Origin: Pleurostoma richardsiae
Lineage: Eukaryota > Ascomycota > Sordariomycetes > Calosphaeriales > Pleurostomataceae
Direction: 5' to 3'
Length of the DNA stretch: 64,000 nucleotides
Assembly (NCBI GenBank): GCA_030052745.1
Contig: JANBVO010000037.1
Span: 334,865 to 398,864, forward strand
Shown piece by piece: positions 45,219 through 56,182 of this stretch. A model generated the notes under the pieces. It was not told the origin of the DNA and ran no database searches. It was given only the letters and a program-made list of their open reading frames with translations. Position numbers and translations under genes: made by a program. Each line of letters begins with the position of its first letter. Position 1 is the first letter of the stretch.

Positions 45219-46647
45219 AGAGTAGTGTTATGTGTTAGCACCGGAGCAAGACCGAGAAGCTGACCAGGAAAAGTACTCTTCACCTACGGCGGGTAATTGG
45301 CGGGGCGGCGGCCCCTGGAAGTTCATGGTTCAATTGTTGCTTTTGCGGCTCATTCAGGGGGTCCGACTCCGATATCTCCAAGGGGCGCACCAGGGCGTCG
45401 TGAAAGCTGGGAAGAAGAGCACCAGCCAAGGCAGGCTCGTGAACGCTTTTCGCGCATAGCGTCGCCATGGTTGGAATTACAGACTGTTTTGTACGGGAAC
45501 ATGCAAAAGGGGGGCGTCGCCCAGCCATGAGGGGGAGAGATAAGGACTCGGTGGGCTTGTCAGTAAGCCATTGGTGCTACAGTAGCGTTATCAGCTGCTA
45601 GACCGAGACTGTACCAACGGATAGAAGTACGAATTGCTGCTCGATAAGGTGGAAATGGCTCATGGCTCTCTCCATTATTCACTGTAACGACTATTGCAGG
45701 TGCGAATGCGCGCATGCCATCTTACCGTACCTGACATGACGGCCTTGTCGGTGATCTTGTATGTTTAGCAACCGATTTGTCTGCCAAATCTAAAGCAGTG
45801 GCCGCTGCAAACCCAGTGGTCTGGTCTGCAGCCCTACCAGTAGTTATTCTTAACAGGTTTCAGTACGTAATGGAGAACACCGTAGCCTTGTCTGCAGCTT
45901 TTCCTTCCCCACCTCTCCTTCAGAAGGGAGACCTGAACCGGCGAGATACTTGATCGTTTGCAATCGGACAGAGTGCGCATTAAGTCACATAGAGGGCGCA
46001 TATTCACATGATATTCAGCTATGCGAAGAGCTACCATGACTTACAGCAATGAAAAAACCGTGTGGCCGTCCATCAGAAAAACGCGCCTCCCATGGTGAGT
46101 GAGCGAGTGGATGGCGCAAGCCGCTGTGGCCGAAGCACCTTCTCTTGACAGCCAGTTCACTGACTATCCGTATTGCAGCCTCCCTCCTTTTAAAAAATCC
46201 CACACCAAGCACAGAACTATCATGTGTGGCAGCTGACTGCCTACAGAAGCGCAATCAGAAGTGGTTGTACGGAGTAAAGCCACATACGCTTCTCTTTACC
46301 TTTCCCGCTGACGCCGGTCAATCGACCCTCAACGTCGGAGAACGGCCCCCTGAATCAGGGTCACGAACTAATAGGCAGGGTCTCTCCTAGCCTGTATATC
46401 AATCCAATCACACAGCGCGTCTAGCCCGAATTAGGGTAAATGGAATTGATAAGATGTCCGGATTCCGTTCTCCGGCTAGATACGGCCAGGCGGAATCCGG
46501 GAGTCCGGTACGATACGCGGACTTGGAGCTATGTCCAACGCTATCGTCGCTGGATGGGAGCTACTAAACTCGCGATCGAGTCCGTCCAAGAATTGGTCGC
46601 GATAGCTCTTCATGGTAAGCAGAGAGAGTTGTCTGTAGCTGCCAAGC
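45219..46647. promoter_or_regulatory. Divergent region, Zn2Cys6 regulator / cupin gene
   Basis: 1.43 kb between two genes pointing apart. The cupin-proximal part has two exact CGG-N3-CCG elements (46459-46467 and 46491-46499). The regulator-proximal part includes a possible extra exon of the regulator. Other frames have no support. Confidence 0.5.
46459..46499. promoter_or_regulatory. Pair of CGG-N3-CCG elements in opposite orientation
   Basis: CGGATTCCG at 46459-46467 and its reverse complement CGGAATCCG at 46491-46499, about 150-190 bp before the cupin ATG. Together with the monooxygenase and esterase promoter copies these are the only exact matches I found in the window by eye. Confidence 0.55.
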
Positions 46648-47301
46648 ATGCTGTCCTTTCTGCGGTCACCGCTGCCGCCCAGGACAAACAGAGCCGCCGA
46701 CAATCCAATTTTCTACGAAGATGGTGCCTCCTTGTTAGAGTTCAGAGAGGCAGGTGCAGACTACTTGCTGAGGAACATGCACCCGCCGTTCGAGGAGGGC
46801 AAGCCGCAATCGATCATGGTGCCGCCCTTTCACTACCACATTTATCAGACCGAGCACTTCCGCATCCTTGAGGGTTCCTGCCACCTATTCCGCGACACCG
46901 CCGACAAGCCTTGGAAGACTCTCTCCGCGGACGGTTCTGGAGAGAAGACGGCAGCCATTCCCAATAACCTGTATCACACTTTGCGCAACGCATCGGCCAC
47001 CCAGCCCCTCGTCCTTGACGTTTCCCTGACACCCGAGGACGTCGAGGGCGAAGAGCGCTTCTTTCGCAACTTCTTCGGCTATCTGGATGACTGCAGGAAG
47101 GCAGACAGGAAGCCCAGCTTGTTCCAGCTCATGGTCTTCCTCAGGGGCGCCGACACTCCGTTGGGACTGCCCATGCCCACCAGGTGGCTGGGACTTGTAG
47201 CGAGCAGAATATTTCTGGCCTTTATGGGTTCAGTGGGGTATTGGATACTAGGCTATAAGGAAACATATCCAGAGTATTACATTGAGAAGAAGTCTGTCTA
47301 A
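46648..47301 (+). CDS. Cupin-fold protein of a fungal cluster-associated type
   Basis: A 217-residue single-exon protein starting MLSFLRSPLPPRTNRAADNP. The pattern PPFHYHIYQTEHFRILEGSC, with His residues and a Glu-His pair spaced like cupin motif 1, then NNLYHTLRNAS as motif 2, suggests a small beta-barrel. The C-terminus has a hydrophobic stretch (LGLVASRIFLAFMGSVGYWILGY) that may be a membrane segment. I recall similar proteins beside fungal secondary-metabolite or catabolic genes, annotated only as cupin or oxidoreductase-like. Enzymatic activity cannot be stated. Its promoter carries the shared CGGATTCCG elements. Confidence 0.75.
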   Translation: MLSFLRSPLPPRTNRAADNPIFYEDGASLLEFREAGADYLLRNMHPPFEEGKPQSIMVPPFHYHIYQTEHFRILEGSCHLFRDTADKPWKTLSADGSGEKTAAIPNNLYHTLRNASATQPLVLDVSLTPEDVEGEERFFRNFFGYLDDCRKADRKPSLFQLMVFLRGADTPLGLPMPTRWLGLVASRIFLAFMGSVGYWILGYKETYPEYYIEKKSV

Positions 47302-47972
47302 GTAGGCGAGGCAAAGGCGGCGAGCTTTGTCACGGCCTAGATCATTTTGCCGAAGTATTTCTTCGCTGTGCTTTGCAGTAATATTAGACGAATATTATGA
47401 GTGATCAACATTTTTGCGAAACCTCTATTCTCCAAGGCAAATACATAGAGGACGTTGCTGAGATGGTCTCGGTCAGAGGCACGAGCCACGTACGTACTTT
47501 GCGGTTAGACGACCTGCTGAGGAAATGCCTGCGATCCGCAGCACTCCGCCCAGTAAATTGGCGGACCTCTCAGCCCCCAGAGCCTTATCAGTGTGTGGAT
47601 GTTCCGGTTGCCGGCGCCTGGATTCCTAGCTCCGGCCGGGCTTGTTCTTTGTGCGCTCTCACCTCAGTCAAATGCGTTCCCGCTCGGGTTCCCCTTATCA
47701 TCTACTGTCAATGGGAAGCCAATTGGGCGTCGGAGGACCGATGTCTGATAAGCTCAACCTCCTTGCACCCTTTTCATGAATGGTTTGACATGAAGCCAAG
47801 TATAGATAGACGGCAATCCGGTGTGCCGTTGTCTGTCCTTCATCGGTGTTGCGGGAAGCCTTCTTCCAATTACCCCTTCTTCGAGAGTTTGGTCACCAAG
47901 ATCTTCCGTGCATCATCGTAGTCCACGATCAACTCTACCAAGAGAGAAACGAGACGTTGCGGCAAGATAAAT
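47302..47972. other. Intergenic region upstream of APC permease
   Basis: 671 bp. A 174-codon frame (47397-47921) has no recognisable features and overlaps another. It contains several CCGG strings but no exact cluster element. Confidence 0.4.
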
Positions 47973-50061
47973 ATGAGTCAGGCGTCAATTCGCCAGACAT
48001 CGACAGGCGAGGAGAAAATGGTTGGGACGGACAAGACGCGTACGACTCCTCCCCAAGCGGTCGTGCCATCGGCCGCTCCGTCTGTCACGGACCATGAGGC
48101 TCACGGGCAAGCAGCATCGGGGACTGTCATCAGCAGTGGGCAGTCAGTCAAGGAAGGCATCATGCTCGAGCCGATGACTCACCTCGACGGCAGTGAGCAG
48201 GGAGATGGCGCCTTTAAGAAGGATCTTGGCTGGATCGGCATGCTTGCTGCTGGATACAACATGACCAACTGTTGGCTCGTCGTCGCGGCGACCATGACCG
48301 TCTCCCTTCCCTATGGCCCTATGACCACTGTTTGGGGCGTTATCATCATCTCGCCCATCTACCTATGCATTGGCCTAACGCTAGCCGAACTCATTGCGGC
48401 ATACCCAACCACTGGCGGCCAGTACCATTGGGCGTCCATCCTCGCGCCACCGAGGATCCGCAAAGCTGTGGTGAGCATTCCGTCAGGAGGGAGGGCAGCA
48501 GGCTGGTCTCACGGGCATACTGACAAGGTACCCTATGAACCAGAGCTATCTTACTGGCTTCACAAGCTGGTTCTCGTGGATGACCCTCGCGGCCTCGAGT
48601 GCTGGAGCGATCTCTCTATGCTCTAACGCACTGATCTTCAATGCCAATCCTGACTATCAACCAAAGGCTTGGCAAGAATTTTTGTTTTACGAAGGCACGC
48701 TGATCATAACTCTGTGCTTGAATCTCTTTGGCAAGAAGATTCTTTCCCCGTTTTACTCTGCAGCGTGTAAGTGCTCACGACTCCTAAACCTGCGCAAGAG
48801 ATCGCTTTCATCCCCCTCACAATCTCTCCCCAGTGGTCGCAAGGGAGAGCTTAATATGGCACGAGATGATGGTTGAGAGATCCCTTACTAAACGATAGAG
48901 CACCAAACAGTCTTCCTGAGCTTAGCAGCTTTCATCGTCTTCACTGTCACAACATTGGCCATGCAGAAACAGCGGCAGGACTCGGCGACTATATGGACTA
49001 GTTACACAGAGGTCTCCGGGTGGTCGCCAGGCGTGCAAATCATAATCGCACTGGCGTCGCCGATCATAGCCTTCTGCCCCCTGGATGGCGCTGTCCACCT
49101 GGTTGAGGAGGTCAATGACGCGTCGAAAGTCGTGCCGCGGACGGTGCTGGCGGCCCTGGCCATCGCCTTCGTGACCCTGCTCACCTTCGTGTTGGCAATG
49201 CTGTACTGCGTTACCGACTTCGATGCCGTGCTGGCCACGCCATCTGGCTTCCCGCTCTTCGAGATCTGGAGTCAGGCCACTCGTACGACTGCGGTGCCCA
49301 TCGTCTTCACCGTCGTCTGTATCATCCTCCTGCCTGTCGGGACCACCGTCACCTGCCAGGTCGCCTCGATGATGACATGGAGTCTTGCTAAGGATGGGGG
49401 TTTGCCGTTCCCAGAGCACCTCGCCAAGGTCCACGCCAAACTCAATGCTCCCGTCTGGTCCCTCTTGTTGAATTTCATCATCATGTTCCTTATAGGGTGT
49501 CTCTACCTCTTCTCCACTTTAGGTGAGCCGCGCAAGCCTTTCTCCATGTCATTGATATCCATCCTAAAGAACCATCCCACAATATGACCTGCGATGGTCG
49601 TTAAGGGCAAGACTAATGTGCTTCCGATCTGCATTAGCGTACAACTCCATCATCGGAGTGGCCTCAATCCTGCAGCAGCTGACCTTCTTCGTCCCAACCG
49701 TCTTACTCATCTACCACCGGCGTTCTGACAATATACTGCCTCCAACCCGGTCCTTCCAGCTTCCGAGTTGGCTAGGCTGGATCTGCAACATTGTCACGGT
49801 GCTTTTCACCTTCATTACAACATCGTTTATGCTACTTCCGGCGACGGCAAATCCAGGGGTCAACAGCATGAGTAAGAATTCTTCGTGGCCTTCTCCCGTC
49901 ACTTCGGCCTCTTCTTAGTACTCTTTCTAACGGATGTGATGCATGATCTAGACTATGCTTGTGTGGTTCTGGCGGGTGTCTTCTTGCTGGCTTTTATCAA
50001 CTGGCTCGTTTTTGCAAGGCGACGGTATAATGGGCCGACCTCCATCAAATTCCATCACTGA
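47973..50061 (+). CDS. APC-family amino acid / GABA / choline permease
   Basis: Twelve-helix proton-coupled permease of the fungal amino acid/choline transporter group (Uga4/Hnm1-like). Five exons (47973-48470, 48544-48766, 48911-49522, 49638-49871, 49952-50061) give 558 residues. A long hydrophilic N-terminus (about 90 residues) precedes LGWIGMLAAGYNMTNCW. Family landmarks are AELIAAYPTTGGQYHWAS, SYLTGFTSWFSWM, FCPLDGAVHLVEEV and DGGLPFPEHLAKVH. The 144-bp second intron (48767-48910) contains sequence that could be read as two shorter introns, but a single intron aligns best with relatives. The substrate is unknown. It may supply or export a compound handled by the neighbouring enzymes. Confidence 0.9.
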
Positions 50062-51487
50062 TCCTCCTGTGTGGTACACTACGAATTTGGAGGAGGCAGA
50101 GGAAAGATGGAATGAATGCAGCCTCACGATTGGCAATTGGTGAAGAGGTGGTCTATACCGCAATTAAGTCGTTGGTGAAAGCCACCTCTATTTCAACTCA
50201 ACTTTTTCTGCTCCTGGATGTTTTGATATAGGAGGAAGACGGCTCGTGACTTGCGATGCAAGGTCAACTTACAGTCTTTGACATGCACCCCTTGTACAAC
50301 GTAGCTATGCAAATGTGAATCTATCCGAACGAAGATGCCCCCAGCTCAGATGATGAGGTCAAGCAGACAGACCATCTCAGCACAGCGCCATAGCTCCAGT
50401 CCGTGGCTTTCGGTCCGCGTTATCTTTGCTTGAGAGGGAAGGCAGTGATGTGAACTTGGCTCGGTACTTTGATTTCCTGTGTCCAGCTCCCCGGAACCCG
50501 GATTCCCTGCCTCGTCCCGTCTCGCTAGTTGACAATGGGCGCTGTACGACAGACATCCAGGTGGTCGCTCGGGTTGCCCCCCTAACCTACACGCTTTGTG
50601 ACACCGCTTGGCTGTCGCACGATCGCATGTATTATTGTTCTGATAGTTTGAGAAAGCTCGATGCCTTTATTTCCTTTCTGCATTATCACGTCTAGATATT
50701 TTGACAGTAGTATCATTGTGGATTGTCGTTATCCTCTTCATGTTCGTGAAAGAGGAATCCTGGATGATGGTCTGAAGCTAGAATACCTAGGTAATCCCAA
50801 GTGCAGAATCGAGTTCCTTGGAAGACATTTAAACATCCTTGCATTACCGCATGTCATTTCATCTTTCTCGTAAACGGGATGGCTAGTCGGAGATCAAGGA
50901 GGGATCCCGTAGAGGCAAAGAAAGGTTTATTAAGAAGTTCTGATGGCGTGCGTAGGGCATCAGGCCGGCACCATGCCGTCTGCCGTCCCGGACTAGCCTT
51001 TTCACCTACCGATTGAACTCCGTGCTTTCCCCGGCGCTCGGCCTCATTCTCAGCGCATCTTGTTGACTTAATATTGGGATGTAAGACAATTAATAGCCAA
51101 TCACAGCGCTAGAATATGAAATCAGAGACCGTGAGCGGGTGAGAGCGGGGTTGTCCAGGGACGACGTACGACACGGGCTGAATAAGCTCCAGCGTGGACC
51201 TGCATACATAGTAGAGCATCATACCACTGACTCGGTCTCAGCTTAAGCTCGAGAAAGCCTCAAAGCCTGCGATGAGCACTAGAAAGGCAGGAAGACTCAT
51301 CTGCAACGGGGTTCTCACTCATTTTCGGTACAGGCGCAGCATCTTTGGCACGCAACTTGGCCGAGCAAGCACTGCTCACGCGCAACAAGGAGGGAGCGTA
51401 CCCTCCAGAGTTCATCACTGGTCTTGTTGCAAGTCTTCAGCCTACCCTCGCTATCATCTCCAGCCACACATAAGAGCAACAGCGACG
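50062..51487. other. Intergenic region upstream of DyP peroxidase
   Basis: 1.43 kb without a convincing gene. CCGGAACCCGGATTCC at 50491-50506 is nearly palindromic and close to the cluster palindrome core (CGGAACCCG and CGGATTCCC, each one base off). Frames of 70-90 codons here look random. Confidence 0.45.
50491..50507. promoter_or_regulatory. Imperfect CGG palindrome resembling the cluster element
   Basis: CGGAACCCG (50492-50500) overlaps CGGATTCCC (50499-50507). Each differs by one base from CGGAATCCG or CGGATTCCG. It is about 430 bp after the permease stop and 980 bp before the peroxidase start, so its target is unclear. Confidence 0.3.
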
Positions 51488-52512
51488 ATGAGCACATACT
51501 CGGGCGGACGCCGCGTCCCCATCGAGCCCCAGCGCGTCGACGCGCCGCTCACCTCGTCGGCCATCTTCCTGGTCCTCACCGTGGCCAACTCCTCTGAAGC
51601 CATCAAGAAGGTGCGGTCAACCGTCGCCGGCATTGACGACCTGGTTAAGAACGTCGCCTTCCGCGATCTGAGCGCTAGCTTCACCTGCACCGTCGGTATC
51701 GGTAGCGACGTCTGGGATCGTGTCACCGGCCTGCCGCGCCCGGCGGAGCTGCACCCCTTCCGGCCTGTGTACGGCAGGAAGCACACAGCCGTGTCGACCC
51801 CCGGCGACCTGCTCTTTCACATCCGTGCCGAGCGGCGCGATCTTTGCTTTGAGTTTGAGAGGCAGCTGCTGGACGTCCTTGGTGACTCGGTCTCCGTTAT
51901 TGACGAGACAGTCGGTTTTAGGTGAGTACAGCACACACATCGATGCTTTTTTCCTGGCGCTAACATCCCCGTAGGTATTTCGAGAACCGAGATCTCCTTG
52001 GCTTCATAGACGGCACCGCCAACCCCACCGGCCCGGCGGTGGAAGACTCCGTCCTCGTGGCCACCGAGGATGCGCCCGTCCAAGGGGGCAGCTACGTCGT
52101 GGTGCAGAAGTACGTGCACGACATGGCCGGCTGGCGGGGCCTCAAGGCCGAGCAGCAGGAGGGCATCATCGGGCGCACCAAGTTCGACAACACGGAGCTG
52201 GACGACGCGACAGGACCCAGCCAGCGGTCGCACAAGACGCTGAACACGATCGAGGACGAGGCGGGTGGCGAGCACGACATCCTCCGCGACAACATGCCGT
52301 TCGGGTCGCCGGCGGCGGGCGAGTTCGGCACGTACTTCATCGGGTACACGCGCCGGCTGTGGGTCATCGAGAAGATGCTGCAGAAGATGTTCGTCGGCGA
52401 CCCACCGGGCCTGCACGACCGGCTGCTAGACTACTCGACAGCGCTGACGGGGTCGGTGTTCTTTGTGCCGCCTGCTAGTGCCCTTGCGAGTATCGAAGTT
52501 GATGATGACTAG
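51488..52512 (+). CDS. Dye-decolorizing (DyP-type) haem peroxidase, YfeX-like
   Basis: Haem peroxidase of 323 residues in two exons (51488-51921, 51975-52512). The DyP signature GxxDG is in LLGFIDGTANPTG, preceded by the N-terminal ferredoxin-like domain. In the C-terminal domain IIGRTKFDNTEL, SQRSHKTLN (probable proximal His), the ILRDNMPFG strand, and the distal Arg in EFGTYFIGYTRR follow the family order. The short length and these motifs resemble bacterial YfeX/class B enzymes rather than the secreted basidiomycete DyPs. No signal peptide is visible, so it should be intracellular. Possible roles are peroxide removal or oxidation of phenolics; the physiological substrate is unknown. Confidence 0.92.
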
Positions 52513-52656
52513 ATATTTAGTCGCGAATTGAGAACCATGGAGCGTGCTGCAGACAGGTGCTCTACTTATGAAGTAGTCGAGAGCTCGCAGTGCGATTTGG
52601 AAGTACCTAGTCTCAAATGCCTTCCTCCTTGTGGCATGGGCGGTCAGGAATGCCTA

Positions 52657-54316
52657 CTAGAGATTCGGTATCTGTAGGCCCCGAGCCATCCACAGCAAGG
52701 TTCCATACTCATCGATCTCTTCGCACCATGTGGCCAGATCCATCAGCCTGTCATGAGTCTTGGTTGCCCGTGCCATGTCTCCCACGGTCAATGGCTCTTC
52801 CCAACCACTACTGCTAGTCCACCTCTGGTATCTCGCTCCCCAATCCGTGTTAGAGACTGGCTCCCATAGCTCCCTCACGCAGGGCAAGGGAACAGTGAGG
52901 AACCCTCCGCACTTCTTCGCATCTGCAGAACCAACGAGAACATCGAGAAGTAGTTCAATGATGTGAAATAGGCAGTATGTTCTGCACCGTGTTAGTCCTG
53001 AGAGTGTTAGGTTACCAAGCAGGTGACTCTCCGGAATTACCTTCTGATGCTTTCCCGCTGAATCCAGTCGCCACGAGCAACGCAGTCGCGCGCCCGAAAA
53101 TTACTGCCGTAATCAACCGTTTCATGCAATCGAAGAGCTATCATCTATCTCATCACCATGATCAGAGAGGCTGATACGTATTTTGAATGCTTTTCACAGG
53201 GGACAGACCCTTACATGTGTCGTAGTTATGAGAGAGAGGGCGTCATTCTTCTCTATCGATGCCGAGTCCTGTGCTTGCAACAGGACATATATGCCCATTG
53301 CCTGAAGAGCGGCGAGGAGTGCTTCACTGCTGTACTTGTCGTGCTGGTGCGGTAGTCAGCTCCATCGTTCTTCATGTCATCGTGTAGCTTGCTCCTGGCT
53401 AACCTCCCGACATAGCCGCAACTGTTCGGCATAGATGGTTTTCCACACAAAGGCGCTGCTAGCGGCTGTCCTTGTGTAGAACATATGTACGAGGCTCGTG
53501 CAGATAGCTAGGATCTCGGGCAGGCAGTGGTGAGGAGCACCGGGAATGCATTTTTCATGAAGTCCCTCGTTCAGGGCACAGGGTGGATGGATGAATGGAG
53601 GAAGGCTGCTTCCCTGGATCATCATTTTGGGATACCGGGCGATCTGGCCCAGTAGAAGCTTGATTGTTGGTAAAGCATCTGCAGAGTCTGGATTCCGTTG
53701 TGTAAGTAGCCGGTTATGAAATCTCTGAGAGATGGAGCCGAGTTGGATATCTATCGCGAGTTGCAGGCTATCAATTCGACACTGTGGCTGACTGTGACCG
53801 CTGGTAGGTATGCTATCTCCGACATCGTCACCGATGGATTGTAGAAGATCGTTGCCCCCACAATACAATAGAGGCGTCAGCGGTGTCCTCGTGGCGGTTG
53901 GAGGGGTAATCAGCTCTTCACGACGTGCGGACGGGTCCGCCGTGTCAGGAGACAGTGTCTCGAGGAACGTCGTCGTGGTATCATGGCTTTCCAGACAGGT
54001 CGTATCTTGCCATGTACCGGTTGGCTGAAAGGAATCCTGACAGTCTCGAAGGAGAGGAGAATGCGAACGGTTGCCCTGGCTGGTCCGTTAGGCCAGCATA
54101 GCTACCTGGCTCTAACCCAAGGGCGGGTAATGTCGGTGGAGTATCTTTCTGTAGAGAAAGATGTGGTATATTCGGCCGATTCACCTGGCGCATCACCGAG
54201 CTCCCATATTCGCAGCGAAGCTCCCGGTCCGAACATCGTGAACAGGGTAGACCCTGAGAGCAGCGAGCTTTTGCCAACCGGCACAAGTTGCAAGACTTGC
54301 GGCGAGATATTGGCAT
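52657..54316 (-). CDS. Zn2Cys6 transcription factor
   Basis: Binuclear zinc cluster regulator of 437 residues in five exons (54316-54185, 54036-53404, 53334-53215, 53144-53041, 52981-52657). The N-terminus MPISRRKSCNLCRLAKARC is followed by SQGLPCSRCSDRELRC, completing CX2CX6CX5CX2CX6C at residues 9-36. The first intron (148 bp) was set by CAG|GTGAAT and CTGTCAG because the frame shifts between the two halves. The C-terminal part has RRTYCLFHIIELLLDVLVGSAD and FLTVPLPCVRELWEP, a pattern I associate with small fungal C6 regulators. It is divergent from the Gfo/Idh/MocA gene and sits 144 bp from the DyP stop, so either may be a target (inference). Confidence 0.87.
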
Positions 54317-54840
54317 CCTTGCTGTGAAGGTAACAAGCCCTCAGCCTTAGTCCAAATCTGACGTCGTCTACGGCGCATGTCGCCGGAGTGAGCGTATCGG
54401 TGTTTTCTTCATGACTTGCCACCGGAATTCGGTTGAAACAGGCCGCATTTGTCAGCCCCGCCTTCCTGAGATAAGCACCCAATCGGAAATCGTCTTTCGC
54501 CGGCTGACCTCCGTAGCGCCGGAGTTCAAGTGGGCCCTCCCGGTCGCTGGTGCCGGAGATCCCGTCTGTTCAGCGACCGTTGACACACTACCTACCATAG
54601 CTACGGTGCCTGCTTCTAATCATTCCGCTTGAACAAAGACGAAATATCGTCTTTTATTGATCACGCCATGCTGGAATTCCGCGGAGTGGCGCTTCGGCCT
54701 GGGCAACATGACCAGCAGTACGGAAAGTTAAAAGATAGATAGTCCTGTAGATGGGGTAAAATGGCAGAAACGACCTCACTCCACGCTCTCAGGTACAATT
54801 TAAATCTCATACAGCATCACTGTCTGCCCCAAGGCTCACC
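54317..54840. promoter_or_regulatory. Divergent promoter, Zn2Cys6 factor / Gfo-Idh-MocA gene
   Basis: 524 bp shared by two genes pointing apart. It holds CCGGAATTCGG near 54421 and GGAATTCCGCGG near 54672, both containing CGG/CCG triplets that a zinc-cluster protein could use. No stronger motif is seen. Confidence 0.4.
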
Positions 54841-56030
54841 ATGGCACCAATTCGCGTCGGCCTCGTTGGCCTTTCGACCACCACGAGCCCACGTCAGCCC
54901 GGCGCATGGGCCGGACGTGCACACCTCCCCTTCATCCTCAGGTCGCCAGACTACCAGCTTGTTGCCCTCGCAAATTCTACCAAGGAGTCTGCTCGTCGGT
55001 CCCTCGAAGCAAACGGCCTCGCGGCCACAACCAAGGTCTACGGCAGCCCGGAGGACCTCGCCAAGGACCCAGACGTCGACATGGTTGCCATCTCTGTTCG
55101 GGTTGAGAAGCACTTCGACCTCGCCAAGCCTGCCATCCTCAACAAGAAAGACATCTTTGTCGAGTGGCCGCTGGGAGCGAGCGTAAGGGAGGCTGAGGAA
55201 TTGACCCGGCTTGCCAAGGAGAATGGTGTGAGAACCATCGTCGGCTTGCAATTCAGAGTCACTCCTGTCATTGTCAAGCTTAGGCAAATGCTTGCAGAGG
55301 ACAAGATCGGTAAGGTATTGTGCTCGACAGCTTGGGGTTGCTCGAGCCACCTTCCTATCGACGCCTGGATCGAGGGTGCAGAGTACTATCTGGACATGAA
55401 GAGCGGCGGGAACGAGTTTACGATCAACTTTGGACATTGTGGGTTGCGGCATCTTCATCCCTCCCCTGCCCCAATGTATAATCTAATTGGGTTTATACAG
55501 TCTTGGACGTCTTTACCAACGTTCTGGGAGGCTTTGCGGACCTGCAGTCCACCCTCAAGTCTTCAAATGCTTCAGTCCCGGTGTACGGGAAAAACGGCAC
55601 AATCATCAACCCCGGATACAAGAAGACTTCTCCGGAGCAGATCCTCGTCCAAGGCACACTCGATGGCGGCGCTGTTGCGTCGATCGCTTTCAGAAAGCCC
55701 CAGTCAGCTGTCGATGGAACAGGCATTCGATGGCTGATCACTGGCACAGAAGGCGAAATCGAGATCACTGCACCTGAGGCGCAGTGGCCGGCTTTCGCCC
55801 CGAAATTCACATTGAAGCTCAAGAAGGGCAAGGATGGCCCCGTCGAGGACATCAGTGTGGACGCAGAAGAAGCCATCTTCGACGGCATTGACGAGCAAGG
55901 GAAGGATACGGCTAGGCTGTATGCTGCTGTCGCGAACGGCGACACTGCAGCCTACGCGACGTTTGAGACGGCTCTAGAGACTCACAAGCTGCTGGAGAGA
56001 ATCGTGAAGGCAGCCGGCTGGGAGACTTAG
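54841..56030 (+). CDS. Gfo/Idh/MocA oxidoreductase, Gal80-like
   Basis: NAD(P)-binding oxidoreductase of 375 residues in two exons (54841-55438, 55501-56030). The N-terminal Rossmann segment is IRVGLVGLSTTTSP and continues with WAGRAHLPFILRSPDYQLVALANST, the layout of the Gal80 branch. The motif usually reading EKP is DIFVEWPLGAS, with Trp in place of Lys. The Lys of EKP is a cofactor and catalytic residue in active members, so this protein may be a non-catalytic sensor like Gal80 or a modified enzyme. The second domain includes NFGHFLDVFTNVLGGF and GEIEITAPEAQW. Its divergent neighbour is a zinc-cluster activator, a pairing reminiscent of Gal80 with Gal4 (inference only). Confidence 0.88.
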
Positions 56031-56182
56031 GTAGTATGTTCATAGGTGGACATGTAGATGTGCCGTTCAGGTGGAGCATGATCAGGGAACATGACTGTAA
56101 ATGCTGGGCCACATCGTCAAACTGGAACTTCGAAGATGTTCAAAGGAGACATTAATGTCCTTAATAGAAATTATCTATTGCT

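Noticed and set aside
48767-48910. Two introns with a small exon between them in the APC permease
   Set aside because: The second would be only 39 bp; one 144-bp intron aligns the protein with relatives without an insertion.
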